64,000 nucleotides of DNA from Misgurnus anguillicaudatus. Lineage: Eukaryota; Chordata; Actinopteri; Cypriniformes; Cobitidae. This document shows positions 23,886 through 35,445 of this stretch, one piece after another. Position 1 is the stretch's first letter; every line of letters begins with the position of its first letter. Position numbers and translations under genes: made by a program. Below the pieces are notes generated by a model, which saw nothing but the letters and a program-made list of their open reading frames with translations, did no database searches and was not told the DNA's origin. Where the stretch lies: the NCBI RefSeq assembly GCF_027580225.2, contig NC_073354.2, positions 33,148,501 through 33,212,500 on the forward strand, in the 5' to 3' direction.

Positions 23886-25730
23886 TACGGTATTTTCCGG
23901 ACTATAAGTCGCTCCGGAGTCGCTCGCATCTTTAAGAAATGCATCATGAACGGGGAAAAAACATATATAAATTGCAATGGACTACACGTCCCATTTATTA
24001 CGAAAATTATTTCACAAAATCCAAGCCAAAAAAACAGACATTTAATCTGGAAAGGCAAGTTATTCAACTAAACAATAGCACACAGAACAGCAGGCTGAAT
24101 AGATGTCCGTACATTAATGTAACATTATCAGTTATTTACACAATATACAATAGCATACTGAACATACCTGGAAGGCTTAATAGGCTAAATTAAAGGTGCA
24201 ATTTGTAAGATATTTGCAGTAAAATGTCCAAAAACCACTAGGCCAGTGTTATATATTTTGTCCAGCTGATTACTATCAATATCTGTAATGTTTTCAACTA
24301 CTTGTAAATCGTGAGAAAATTTCCATTCAAAACATTGACACAGGGCAGTGCAGTCTCCTATCAATTACGTTAATATCCATGTGACCCTTTGTCACCGCCT
24401 TTACTGACGTAACCCACATGACAACACTGGTCGAGCTCGAAAAAATAAAATGGCGGCCAAGGAAGCGACTGGAGCACAAATTTAGTGTAAATAAACGTAT
24501 ATTATCACATTTTACACATTTGAATTGCATTTCTAGCGAGAAATTAGTATTGTAGTTTTCAAATATGTGATTAGTTATCACAAAGGCGCTCTCTGTTCAT
24601 ATTTCAAACACGCTGCCTTTGAAGTGCGTCGGAAAGCCTTTCTCTGAGCGGCCTTCAGGCCTCCGAGGCCGAAGTCATTTCCTCATGAGGCAGCGAGGCA
24701 ACAAGCCTTGAGTTTTCGGATGCAGCCAGTGTCGTGGACAATGCGGAACTATGCGCTTGCTTATGGACTTATGGATAACTCTTTACCGTCTGCCGCTGGT
24801 TGTGTCAGCTCCTGTTAGCGTACGGGCCAACCAAACGACCCAAGAAGAGTTTGGAACAAAACGAGAGAGGATCGATTTGTTGTTGCATTATCTGGATGGA
24901 GAGAGCTTCACGACAACATTTAACTAGACCGAGATTCTGATCCTGCTAGTGTTTTACGCGATGGGTGAGTTGTTTTGATTCGTAACCCTTCAAAAAATGT
25001 ATGCTATTATATTGATCACAACATTACTGTAATCAGCGCGTCTTCCCGCGGACGATATGCACATCAAAGGTATTGTACAGCAATATAAATGGTCATTTTA
25101 AGACACTTCACAATAAGATTTGTACTCTCAATACATTATGTGAAAAATCCTTGTAGATTGTAAGTTGAAAACTTAATTCTGTGCTGTGTTAACCATCGAA
25201 TTTGGATTAATACTGTAATATCTATGACTGAAAATTTCGTTTTGAACATCACATATAAACTTACATAATGAAATAAACGATGTCATCAAACGCAACATTT
25301 ATAAGACTTGATTACCTTATCCATCAACGTGATTTCTCGTTCTCGTCTGATTGATGGCCATCAGCGGTTGAGTTAAAGACTACAAATCCCATAATTCCAC
25401 GCTGCTTCAGAGCGGCAATAAACAACATCATTGTTGTTGTTTGATCTGGCGCCATCCATCGGCGAAAATAATACAAACTGTATCTTTAACAGAACAAGCC
25501 AATGAGCATCTAGTTTGCAGGCTCGTCAATCCACATCACTGAATCCATTAAATTACATTAATACAGGAGCAGCATATAGCAGACTCTGGTGATTGTAGAC
25601 GATAATGAAGTCTCTTGGTTCATATATGTCAAAATAAATTCGTACTGACTTACAAGTCGCGCCTGACTAGAAGTCGCAGGACCAGCCAAACTATGAAAAA
25701 AGTGTGACTTATAGTCCGGAAAATACGGTA
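23886..25730. mobile_element. TACGGTATTTTCCGGACTATAA element with nested insertion
   Basis: TACGGTATTTTCCGGACTAT and ATAGTCCGGAAAATACGGTA are perfect inverted termini. Within it, 24192-25498 has ends TAAAGGTGCAATTTGTAAGA and ACAAACTGTATCTTTA, a second TIR element. A degraded relative lies at 52486-53048. Confidence 0.8.
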
Positions 25731-26084
25731 GCCATATTCTAGAAACCATCCAAACACCCTAGCAACTAAATAGATTCACAGAACATATTTGCAAACACAC
25801 AACATCGCCCAATAATAACCTAGCACTGAAGCAGCTAATTTGGCAAAGAAAATCTACAAAATTCAGTTGCACTTTGCACCCGTCCTCTAACCTTGAAACA
25901 CAATATTTACATTCATAGTACAGTGTAGTTATATTCACTTTGGCAATTCACTTTCTTGACTGAGCATAACATCAATCAATTGCAACTGCCCTTAAAACCC
26001 ATAGAAATACATCCCTGCAGCATTGCCCCAATAGCATCTTATTCTAGAATACACCAGTATCCTGGCAGAGATGGGGCTTCTTAC

Positions 26085-26163
26085 CACGACTCTGGCGGTG
26101 ATCCAGCAGGGTACGGCAGTTTAGTACCATCCTCCGGGTGGTAACCGGTTCAGAAACAGCCAT
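26085..26163 (-). CDS. Candidate coding first exon (possible alternative efr3b start)
   Basis: On the minus strand an ATG with a fair Kozak context (GTCCATGG) opens 26 codons beginning MAVSEPVTTRRMV. They end at a good donor, CGTG|GTAAGAAG. One base is left over, so the exon is in phase to splice to efr3b exon 2 and would replace the MYG start with a 26-residue basic leader before VCGCCGAL. It could instead be the first exon of another, unseen gene, or chance; a phase match alone has odds of one in three. I do not recognise the peptide. Confidence 0.25.
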
Positions 26164-26526
26164 GGACGTAAGAATATCAACTCCCTCACTCAAAAACAAC
26201 TAAAAGTCACAAGAATATCACCTAACTAAACTTAAATACAATTTTACAAACATAAACTAGGCCAATAAAAAAAAAAACTTTTCAAAAAGTCTTCAGAAAG
26301 CTCCTTCACGCTTTGTCTCTCTTATGTTTTAAAGTGTCTCCTTTTAAAGTTGATCACAAGCGATGAATATTCACATCAGCTCGGGGCAGATTCCCGTGTC
26401 CTTCTTCTAAGACACTGACAGGATCTCCTGCGGCCAAACTCCCACACTCTCTCTTTTTCTCTGGAGCTTACTGACACAATGAAGGAGGAATAGTGGAAGT
26501 CATTGTGTTAGTGAGATGTTTATTAA

Positions 26527-26545
26527 TGAGAGAGAGAGAGAGAGA
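26527..26545. repeat. (AG)n microsatellite
   Basis: About nine AG units lie in a region otherwise free of recognised mobile elements (26160-26700), upstream of the candidate exon at 26163. Confidence 0.8.
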
Positions 26546-27041
26546 CGCACATGCCCAGGAAAGCATTCGGCGAACAGCACTAGAAGTAATGGGACCTTAA
26601 AACTCGAAAACTTTCAGGGACAGTTTCTCGACAACCGGTGTGGTGTTTATTCATTGAAACTATTGTCATTTATTTAATAAGTCTTATTGTAAAGTGTCTC
26701 ACTATTCTGTCACTTAGGTCACATGGGCTAATGGATAATCTTAACTAATAGACAACTAGATTTTTAGGCCACCGGAGCATTATTTTTGCAGCCAGCAAAT
26801 ATTTTCAATTGTTTCCAGTGGAACTGCCGCACCTGTAAAAACGGCAGCAGCTGGCAGATTTGTCTGCGCTCTGCTGTTTTTTTTTTTAAGAATGCTCAGC
26901 TCGTCTATGGGGCTGTTATACCTAGTATTTACATTCGGTTTTCGTCGATCGGATCACAAGTGGATGAGATAAACACACATACATGTTTACACCTGGTATT
27001 TTAATCAGTCTCTTTTGTCCACCGCTTCATCCTAATCACTT

Positions 27042-27449
27042 TGAGGGGATGCTTCTTGGGGCTTATTGCTTTATTTGGTGTCCCCAAAGTACGTATGTGA
27101 TGTTATAGCGCAAAATACACCATAGATAATTTATTATAGCATGTTAAAATTCCTACTTTGTAGGTGTGAGCAAAAATGTGTGTTTTTGGGTGTGTCTTTT
27201 TAAATGCAAATGAGCTGATCTCTGCACTAAATGGCAGTGCCGTGGTTGGATAGTGCAGGGCCGGTATTATCCCCTTTTGACATCACAAGGGGGGCCAAAT
27301 TTTAATAACCTATTTTTTCACAAGCTTGCAGAAAATAGTTAACCAAAACTAAGTTACTGGGTTGCTCCTTTTCGAGGTTGATAAAAGCACTGGGGACCCA
27401 ATTATAGCACTTAAACAGGAAAAAATCAGATATTCATATGTCCCCTTTA
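27042..27449. mobile_element. Copy 1 of a dispersed CCCCTTTAA-ended repeat
   Basis: It shares TTTGGTGTCCCCAAAGT, GTTGGATAGTGCAG, GACATCACAAGGGG and TATGTCCCCTTT with copies at 28006, 43231 and 45993. It is shorter than the copies at 28006 and 45993. Confidence 0.7.
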
Positions 27450-28005
27450 AAACCAGATGTAAACAGCCTTAGTGTCACTTTTCTACCAGCCATCCAATCA
27501 CAGTGGAAGAGAGGTGGGAGAAATACCAAACCAACCAGCTGGCACATCGTAGAACGACTGATAAACAAAACAAAAGAATCACAGCGACCAAAGTAGTCAG
27601 CTAAAGAAACGCTGGCAGGCGCCCAGACGCTTTGGTGGACACAGGGCCTTAGGATCTATTTTTAGCTCTGTCACAAAATATGTTGACCTTAAAGTCCTGT
27701 CTTAGTATAACCACCCAAAACACTGATGTAGAAAATTTTGCAATCTCCAAACCTGCAGATGCAGCCAGATAAACAAAAACTTGGAAGAAAACTTTACTGC
27801 AACAAAACATTTCCAAAAGCACAGCCGTACCAGGCACAGTATTCAAACCAAATGAAGCACTATACAATTTCCACCTATAAAACACTGTAGTAAGCCGTTC
27901 TTACCCATGAATGTCAAATATTGTATTTACTATTCACTTCAAGCATGTATGTGCACAACCATTCAAAGGTATAGGGTCACCAGACTGAAATGTCTTCATG
28001 ACTTT

Positions 28006-28538
28006 AAAGTGGTCATAGCGTGAAAATTTGACTTTTTTCATGTTTAAGTGCTATAATTGGGTCCCCAGAGCTTCTATCAACCTAGAAAATGTGATCAACC
28101 CAGTAACTTAATTTCAGTAAGCCATTTTCTGCAAACATGTGAAAAATTAGGTCGTTCAGATTTCGCCTGTTTTGTGAGGTAGGTAGCAAGGCGAATTACA
28201 ATAATACCGCCCCCTTAATCTGCACTATCCAACCACAGCACTGCAATTTAGTGCAGAGAGAAAGAGGGCGAAAAGGAGGACTTGACAGCACAATTGAGTT
28301 TCAATTACAACAAACCACCATCATTGTGATCAGTGTTTGCATTTCATCCGCTCATTTGCATTTTAAACGACACACCCAAAAACGGCACACTTTTGCTCAG
28401 GCCTACAAATGAGCAATTTTAACATGCTATAATTAATTATCTGTGGGGTATTTTGAGCTAAAACTTCACAGACACAGTCTGGGGACGCCAAAGATTTATT
28501 TTACATCTTAAAAAAATCTCATAATATGACCCCTTTAA
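28006..28538. mobile_element. Copy 2 of the dispersed repeat (inverted)
   Basis: It starts AAAGTGGTCATAGCGTGAAA and ends CATAATATGACCCCTTTAA. Orientation is opposite to the copy at 27042, so the two could pair across about 600 bp. Confidence 0.75.
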
Positions 28539-28790
28539 AAATCTTTTCATCTGGGAACTCTTTAAATGCTGACACACCAAGAAGCTGCTTAATAAAATGA
28601 CAACATTTTGGCAAACTCTAGGCAAAGCTTGACTACACTATAGAGGCTAAAATATAAACGCTTTGGTTTACTTTGATTTTTTAGTCACTTACCATTGTTA
28701 CATTTATGTCACTTCATACTTTTTATGAATTAACCATCATTATAGGATGTTTCACATGCATTTGAACACGTGGATCACAGTCGCTCATAC

Positions 28791-28826
28791 CTGACATGAT
28801 CAATTGATCCGGCAGATGTCGCTCAT
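28791..28826 (-). other. Candidate alternative efr3b first exon (MSG) with upstream uORF
   Basis: The minus strand reads ATG TCA G|GTATGAG at 28797-28791: a minimal two-and-a-third-codon start with the same phase and length as the canonical MYG exon. Spliced to exon 2 it gives MSGVCGCCGAL. Immediately upstream, at 28826-28800, is an eight-codon uORF (MSDICRIN) whose TGA ends two bases before the main ATG. The surrounding 28.79-28.98 kb is fairly CpG-rich and resembles none of the repeat families seen elsewhere. This is inference only. Confidence 0.25.
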
Positions 28827-30440
28827 GCACTTAATCAGCTGAAGAGGCAGCACCGGCGTTTAGCGTGGAAACCCGGACTGCAACACCGAACGAGGACGCT
28901 CCTTTCGGCTCACTCACAGCAGGAAAACCGCAGGCTTGTGTGAGGCCTAACGTGAGAGACCGTACGTGTGATTCAAAACACGATTGTTTACATATACCTT
29001 AAATGATCTTCTAGTCTTAAAAATCTTCTAGTTTTTGCTTATGTTATGATATTATTAAGGATAGCTAAACAGAATGTACATTTTATTGTCATTTATAGTC
29101 AGTTTAGCGGAGTTATTAACCAAACGAGATGACCAAAGACAATATATTAGTAAATAAATTCGCAGTGATATCCTTTTTGATTTTCATTTTGTTATTTATC
29201 TGCCTTAATAAACAACCTAACTTAAAGCCAAAATTAATACGTAACTGTTACAGGCAGGGTTTGAAATATGTACACTTTAAAACAATAATATGCTACGTCT
29301 GACAAAAATACCATCTAAACTATACAAAATGTAAATGAGTTTGCTCACCTCGTTTAGCAACGTAGTCTGACATAAAATAAAGCACTTCTCGTGTCCTGTC
29401 AGCAATATGAAATATATACAAACATTGTAACTGTATAACTGACCACTTACGGCAGCTCATATGAATGTGAACTGTTCATGCACGCGCACACACCCATTCA
29501 CTGATATACACACACGCGCGCATACGGCGATTCATTCACACACACTCAAGTTAGCATAGCTTTCATTATGAATACTTTTTTTGCAGTTTCCATGTAAGGT
29601 TTTTATATTGGATTAATGATATTTTCTATAAACCTATCCCACACAGAAAACATTATGCATTTTTCCTGATTGTTATTTTTTGAGCTAGGCCTATTTGAAA
29701 TTTGGGGACAGCTGAGATGTCCTGATAATGGAAGAGTAGAGACCTGAAACCTAAATACACTCCACATTATCAGCACATTATCTAAGAGAACATAAATGGC
29801 TTCCATTAGAAATACCATTATGAACCTTAAGCCGTTGTGTTTGCCATTAAATCCTTAAATTCCTTTATTTTGGGCTTCATTCCAATAGAATTTAATGGTG
29901 TGCTTGTTCCCATTCTCATCCCACCAAAAGAACCCAACCCACTACCAGTAGAGACTCACTAGTATCCATTAAAACCAACACAAATCTCATTAAAACCATT
30001 AAACCCATTCTACAATTATTGTTGTCTGAATGTTGTTTGCAAGTGAACTTGTAAAGCTAAACTGACTTGTGCTTCTAAATAAATGTCTTAACTCTGGATT
30101 GGTAACAGTTTAAGGATGTTATAGAGCTACTATCTCTTACCTTGCTAAGTCTTGTTCACCCTGTTTAACCTACTTGCTTTTTCAGTCATTCTTATTTCTA
30201 TTCAGATCAAACAAGTCAGCTGTGTCCAACATTTATGCATTTAGTGAATGTTCAATCAGAGATACATGAAGTCAGATCCGTTACTATAAAAACTGTAATA
30301 TAGCTGTGATGTTTTTCAACAGCAAGAGAAATGTTCTCAATACGCACACATGTGCTTTCAGATCACAAGTGTCAGATTGATCCATTATTATTATTATAAT
30401 GTGCTTGTTGTTGCTTTTAGAAGGCAAAATGTTTATGCTA

Positions 30441-30970
30441 TACACTCACCTAAAGGATTATTAGGAACGCCATACTAATACTGTGTTTGACCCCATTTCG
30501 CCTTCAAAACTGCCTTAATTCTACATGGCATTGATTCAACAAGGTGCTAAAAGCATTCTTTAGAAATGTTGGCCCATATTGATAGGACAGCATCTTGCAG
30601 TTGATGGAGATTTGTGGCATGCACATCCAGGGCACGAAGCTCCCGTTCCACCACATCCCAAAGATGCTTTATTGGGTTGAGATCTGGTGACTGTGGGGGC
30701 CATTTTAGTACAGTGAACTCATTGTCATGTTCAAGAAACCAATTTGAAATGATTCAAGCTTTGTGACATGATGCATTATCCTGTTTGGAAGTAGCCATCC
30801 GAGGATGAGTACATGGAGGTCATAAAGGGATGGACATAACAGGTAGGCTGTGGCATTCAAACGATGCTCAATTGGCCTAAAGGGGCCAAGAAAACATCCC
30901 CCACACCATTACACCATTGCATTAATGAGAAATTGAACAGGTGTTCCTAATAATCCTTTAGGTGAGTGTA
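30441..30970. mobile_element. 530-bp TIR element, perfect 28-bp ends
   Basis: TACACTCACCTAAAGGATTA is mirrored exactly by TAATCCTTTAGGTGAGTGTA. It is a common non-autonomous fish element, probably Tc1/mariner-related. It retains decayed matches to sequence around CACCACATCCCAAAGATGC. Confidence 0.8.
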
Positions 30971-30972
30971 CG

Positions 30973-31866
30973 TAGGGCTGTCACAATTATGAAATTTGAC
31001 TGACGGTTAATTGCCTAATAAATTGTGACGATTAAGGCTTTGACGGTTATGATGCCTTATTTTCTGTTTTATTGCTATGACATTTAATTCCCATACATTT
31101 TGTTTGTTCATGAAATAATTTTCACACATTGTTGTGATTATTTAAATTAAATCTTTTGCAAGGTTTACCTTGCAGTGAATATTAATACACATAGCACATA
31201 TTTAAAAGCAGAGAGGCACCGATACCACTTTTTTGGAGTACGAGTACTTGCATTTCAGTACTTGCCGATACCGAGTACTTAAAAAAAAAAACATGATTTA
31301 AATTTAAAGGTAACAGCTTTAGCCATATAATTTAACAAAAAACAAGGGACTAGTTTGGAATTAAGAACATTTATTTAAAATGAAAAGCATGTTGTATGCA
31401 ACATATTACAGAATAAATAATTATAAAGAAAAATTTAAACAGTGACAGTGCAACTCAAGTATTTTTTTTTTCAGTTTGTTGTAAACTCTGCCACTTTGGA
31501 CAACACAAGAGGCATTAACCCCTTACACGCCGCTCAAACATAGACATTTCTCAGAAAGTGGTACTTTTAATGAGTACGAGTATATCAGTATCGGTGCATC
31601 CCTATTTAAAAGTAATTATTTAATGATAATAGTTCATACTGCTTATCAAAGTTTTGCAGCATTTCTTTAAATGCTGTTTTTCCACTGTATTGAATGGCTT
31701 TGAAATGTATCTTATTAATGCCATCTGATACGTCTCGTTTATCAGGCGCTACAGCACCCCCTTGTGTTTTTTAGAGAGATGCGCTATCATTGCGGTGATC
31801 TGAAAACATCGCAATGAGGTCAAACAATTGCGATGAGATGATTATTTTATCACTGTGACAGCCCTA
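30973..31866. mobile_element. hAT element abutting the 530-bp element, itself interrupted
   Basis: TAGGGCTGTCACAATTATG and TATCACTGTGACAGCCCTA are the termini. It starts two bases after the preceding element ends. A second element (31209-31604) sits inside. Confidence 0.7.
31209..31604. mobile_element. Nested hAT with exact TSD TTTAAAAG
   Basis: The termini are GAGGCACCGATACCA-like on the left and AGTATCGGTGCATCCCTA on the right. Exact 8-bp duplications, TTTAAAAG, lie at 31201-31208 and 31605-31612. Confidence 0.85.
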
Positions 31867-32809
31867 GATATACGTACATGTACCTCCTTTAATAAAGTCA
31901 TCATGCCCTTGTATCTCCAAAATATAAAGTCTATTAAACCCAAGTTCATTTCAGGCCTTCACTTATTGTGGTCTGTGCAAAAAAAAAAGTTACAGCTAAA
32001 TTTAACTTATGGAGTTTGGCCAGGGTCAAAAATACCACTAATACATCCAAGTGCCTGGTTGCACGTATAAGACGTAGATCTGTTTATGTAGGGCTGAATT
32101 GAATCATGTGTGTATAAACTGATTAGTAAGTGCTGGGAATCCCATTAGAGACAAGCTACTAATGCTGATGAAATCTCTCTAGAGCTCACCACTGACCAGA
32201 ATATCATCCTCTCCCTGTAATGAAGATGCTTGGCTTTAATATAAAAAAATACTGCAATATGTCATCTATGGATGTGGTGCTGAAATAATGCCACAGTAAT
32301 AAAACAAAATGTAATTAAAGAACATACAAAACATGAATTTGGTGATCATTTATACATATTATCGTATAAAACATATAATTCGCGTACTGCCTGCCACTGT
32401 ACTTTTTATAAGAGGTATATTAATGTAGGTTTTACATTTATTAGATTATTTTGCATTCTCTGTTAGGGTTCGATCTCAGAACCTCTCTCATCAGGTCACT
32501 GTTTACTTCAAATAGTGATTATGCACATTTAGTAAATTCAGTCTCAAGAACTTTATCCAGCTTATTGCCTACATTATCTTATCCTGATGACCCGACCAGC
32601 TTAATTCATCCAGTCCGTTACTTTATTTATCATGTACTTCTCAGTATCCCTAACAATCTTCTATTTGATTTATATATTAATGTTGTGCTTAAAGTTTAAA
32701 TTAAAATGTATTTGGATTATTATTGGATTTAATGCACTGGCTTTTTACTTTGCAAATAAATCCTGATCATTTACATATAATGTGTTTTAAATAATTCTTA
32801 TGACAGATA

Positions 32810-33075
32810 TCTCCAAGTGGTGTTGGTAATGTACCATAAGGCCCATAACGACCCTTGACCCCAGAGAACCCCTTCTGGCTCAGGTCTTCTGCACCATATG
32901 ATGTCATTGATGGATGCTCTGAGGAGCCAGGACATCAGTGCTGAGTAAGTAATCCTATTTAAGACACTTGAGCTTCTTTCTCTCTTTCTGCCTGGCAGTC
33001 TGTTGATTGCACCTCAGCTCCATGAATCAATAAAACGTGTTCTTTTCTTTTATGAAATAAATGTACTTGCTTAGC
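32810..33075 (+). other. Non-repeat stretch with splice-like sites and AATAAA
   Basis: It contains donor-like CTGAGTAAGTAATC near 32940, a pyrimidine-rich CTTTCTCTCTTTCTGCCTGGCAG acceptor-like block split here only for description (near 32975-32998), and AATAAAACG near 33030. The apparent intron would be only about 50 nt. It might be a non-coding exon of adcy8 or of another transcript, or a mobile-element tail. No reading frame of note. Confidence 0.2.
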
Positions 33076-34193
33076 GATTGCTTAGTTGTTTTTGTGGATC
33101 TTACTTTTTTTAACACATTTGCAGAATATTGCTGTGGATAGCAATGTGCCGTTTGCCGAGAATCAAGGAAAATACTTTTTGATGGAGATGAACAACAAAA
33201 AGCAATAGTATGTACACAGAAGTGTTGGGAAGTTTATTGTACAGGTAAGCAGATAAATGTTTCTTTACATTCACCTGTGAAACTTAGTAAAACTTAGTGT
33301 TTGTGCATTCCTTATATTGTATTATGTAATTAGCTTACATATTTAGTAGATACATTTCAATATCTTATTTTGTCTTTTTAATGGTGCATATTACGTTCAT
33401 GTGTTATTTTACAGCTCCTACTATACTCTGCATTATAAAAATGCAAATATTACAAAATAACAGCATATTCCAGATTTATTCTTATTATTTTATACTGTTT
33501 ACAGTAATAATAACAGCTTACTGGTATAACAATTGTGAACTGTAAACTGATCAATGCTTTCTGAGCGAGACCTGCTTTAGGTTTAGATCACGTGTGGGTG
33601 CGATAGAGACATGCGGTAAAGGATTGTTTATATCAGCTGACAGTATTATGGAGCTCAGGGCTAAATCTGTCAGCTTTTTTCAGGTTGACCAAATGTTTAA
33701 GTTTTGATGGTGTCAACAATACTGTATGCATATCATAGTATGGGGACATGGCGTTTTCACAGACGTAAAAATTTCACTAATATAAAATGTAGCAACAATG
33801 TATAGTTTTATTTAAAGTTAGCAGCTCATTAAATGAAAAATGCTGTACATTTGTTTGTTTTAAACCTGCCAAAAAAAGTTTTACTTAAATAATTTCCCAG
33901 TAAACAGAGTACAGAAATACAAAAGGAACTGAATAGAGAATTTATTGAATTGGAACCAAAATTATTACACTTTATTACACGGCTCTCTGGAATGCTTGAT
34001 TCTGATTGGTCAGTTGAGACATTTGCAGGTTCGTTCTTTTCAAATAATAACCGCTCCAAAGTAATAACGCATAGCCGGACTACTTGTACGTTTAAAATCC
34101 CTCCGCGCCAACAAAGATTACTGTTTGGCGCCATCTTGTGACAAACACTGGACAACCACAATTAAGAATGGAACATTTTGACATTATTTTAAC

Positions 34194-34418
34194 ATGTACG
34201 GAAAAAACAAAACATTTAAACAGTGGATAGAAGAACGAACAACGACAAGACACAGAGAGCTTACTGAGACTGAACTTGACAAAATAGAGCATGACAGCTA
34301 CGAAGCCAACACCAAAAAAACAAAAACAGAATGGGCATTAAAACTTCTCAAAGACTGGCTAAAACAGAAAAAAATGGAGACAGACAAGTATGAAGCAGAG
34401 GATCTTAATAAGGTATAA
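34194..34418 (+). mobile_element. Fragment of a Crypton-like (DUF3504-type) element ORF
   Basis: An ATG-started 74-codon frame ends just past a donor-like AAG|GTATAA. It contains [20 protein letters not shown] followed by [14 protein letters not shown]. This pattern, an acidic helix, then NTKK, then an amphipathic WALK...DWL helix, is what I associate with the N-terminal region of Crypton-derived tyrosine-recombinase genes and the KCTD1/QRICH1-like relatives. No recombinase catalytic region follows, so it is a fragment or an internally deleted copy. Flanking sequence from about 33.94 to 34.70 kb appears to belong to the same element. Confidence 0.45.
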
Positions 34419-34550
34419 CGATCATTTTATGCATCTGTGCACAGTTTCGCGGAACGATAAAAAATTTAATTTAAAACAAATATGCCAATAAAATGTTTCA
34501 AATTCATATTCATGTCCAGTTTTTTTTCTTATGTGGCAAGTAGCCATGTA

Positions 34551-34700
34551 ATAAGCGGGATAATGTAGAGGCAGCCGGTAGTTATTGGAAAATAAGCCCC
34601 TTCAGTGTGATACAAGACCCTTCGCTTCGCGTCGGGTCCTGATCACACTGTCGGGGCTTATTTCCCAATAACTACCGGCTGCCCCTACATTATCCCTTAC
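34551..34700. repeat. Near-perfect 150-bp palindrome
   Basis: The arm beginning GGGATAATGTAGAGGCAGCC is repeated inverted as GGCTGCCCCTACATTATCCC, with arms meeting around CTTCGCTTCGCG. It probably forms the 3' terminus of the Crypton-like or another DNA element just upstream. Confidence 0.7.
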
Positions 34701-34954
34701 TTAAAAAATGCTGTTTAATTTTCAACCCAGTGTTGAGTCAAAAAGGGACAAACCCAGCAATTGGGTTAAATTAACCTAGAAAATGTTTATATTTTCCACA
34801 ATGGGTTAAAATAAGCCAGCATTTTGGGTCGAAACAACCCAGCATAAGCAAACAACCATAGGTGCACTTTAATCAATTACTTAACCAAAATAATCAATAG
34901 GCTACTTTGAATATGTCTTTTTCTTACCCAAGCTCAAGTATTTAATAACCCTCA

Positions 34955-35330
34955 ACTAATTTCTCAAATTTGGACAAAAATTTGAAAGCCGCCTGTGAAA
35001 TTCTAGTCATCGAGACATTCAGGTGAAAATTTGCGTCATGGGAGGGGCTTCTGCGACTCCGCTCGCTTCCTATAATCACGTCACTACTAGACCAAGCTCC
35101 TGATTGGTTAATGCGCTGCGTTTTTCCGCTAAAGTTCAAATTTTTCAACTCGCGCATTTGCCAAAGCAACGCTCAATTCGCGACATTCACGCGAAACTAG
35201 ATGCGCGAATGAGGCGGAAACATGCATCATTCGCGCCGCAAGACCTTCAGATGCGCGTCAACGCATCTTCACATTGACTTAACATTGAAATCACTTGCGC
35301 TTGACGCCTCTACCTAAAAACTTACATAAT
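34955..35330. mobile_element. Mobile-element remnant just upstream of adcy8
   Basis: GCGCGTCAACGCATCTTCAC followed by ATTGACTTAACATTGAA, and the GCGCG-rich half-sites, match a common fish repeat. Its edge is roughly 20 bp before the adcy8 UTR acceptor, so this CpG-rich DNA may contribute to local regulation. Confidence 0.5.
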
Positions 35331-35352
35331 CCTGTTATTTTTCTGTTTTTAG

Positions 35353-35445
35353 ATGTGTATGACCCTGTATAACCCCTCTCCAGAATGGAGATTCAGTAAG
35401 CCCCCATCTCACGGGCAATGTTATTAAGACAAGCCTGTGGCTGCC
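35353..35445 (+). other. adcy8: adcy8 5' UTR segment preceded by a probable splice acceptor
   Basis: A strong acceptor, TTTTTCTGTTTTTAG, ends at 35352, and no in-frame ATG precedes the chosen start between there and 35446. This suggests that at least one upstream non-coding exon exists. I could not place it with confidence. Confidence 0.45.

Noticed and set aside
32451..32699. 82-codon plus-strand frame
   Set aside because: AT-rich, no family resemblance, no splice context, not supported beyond chance.
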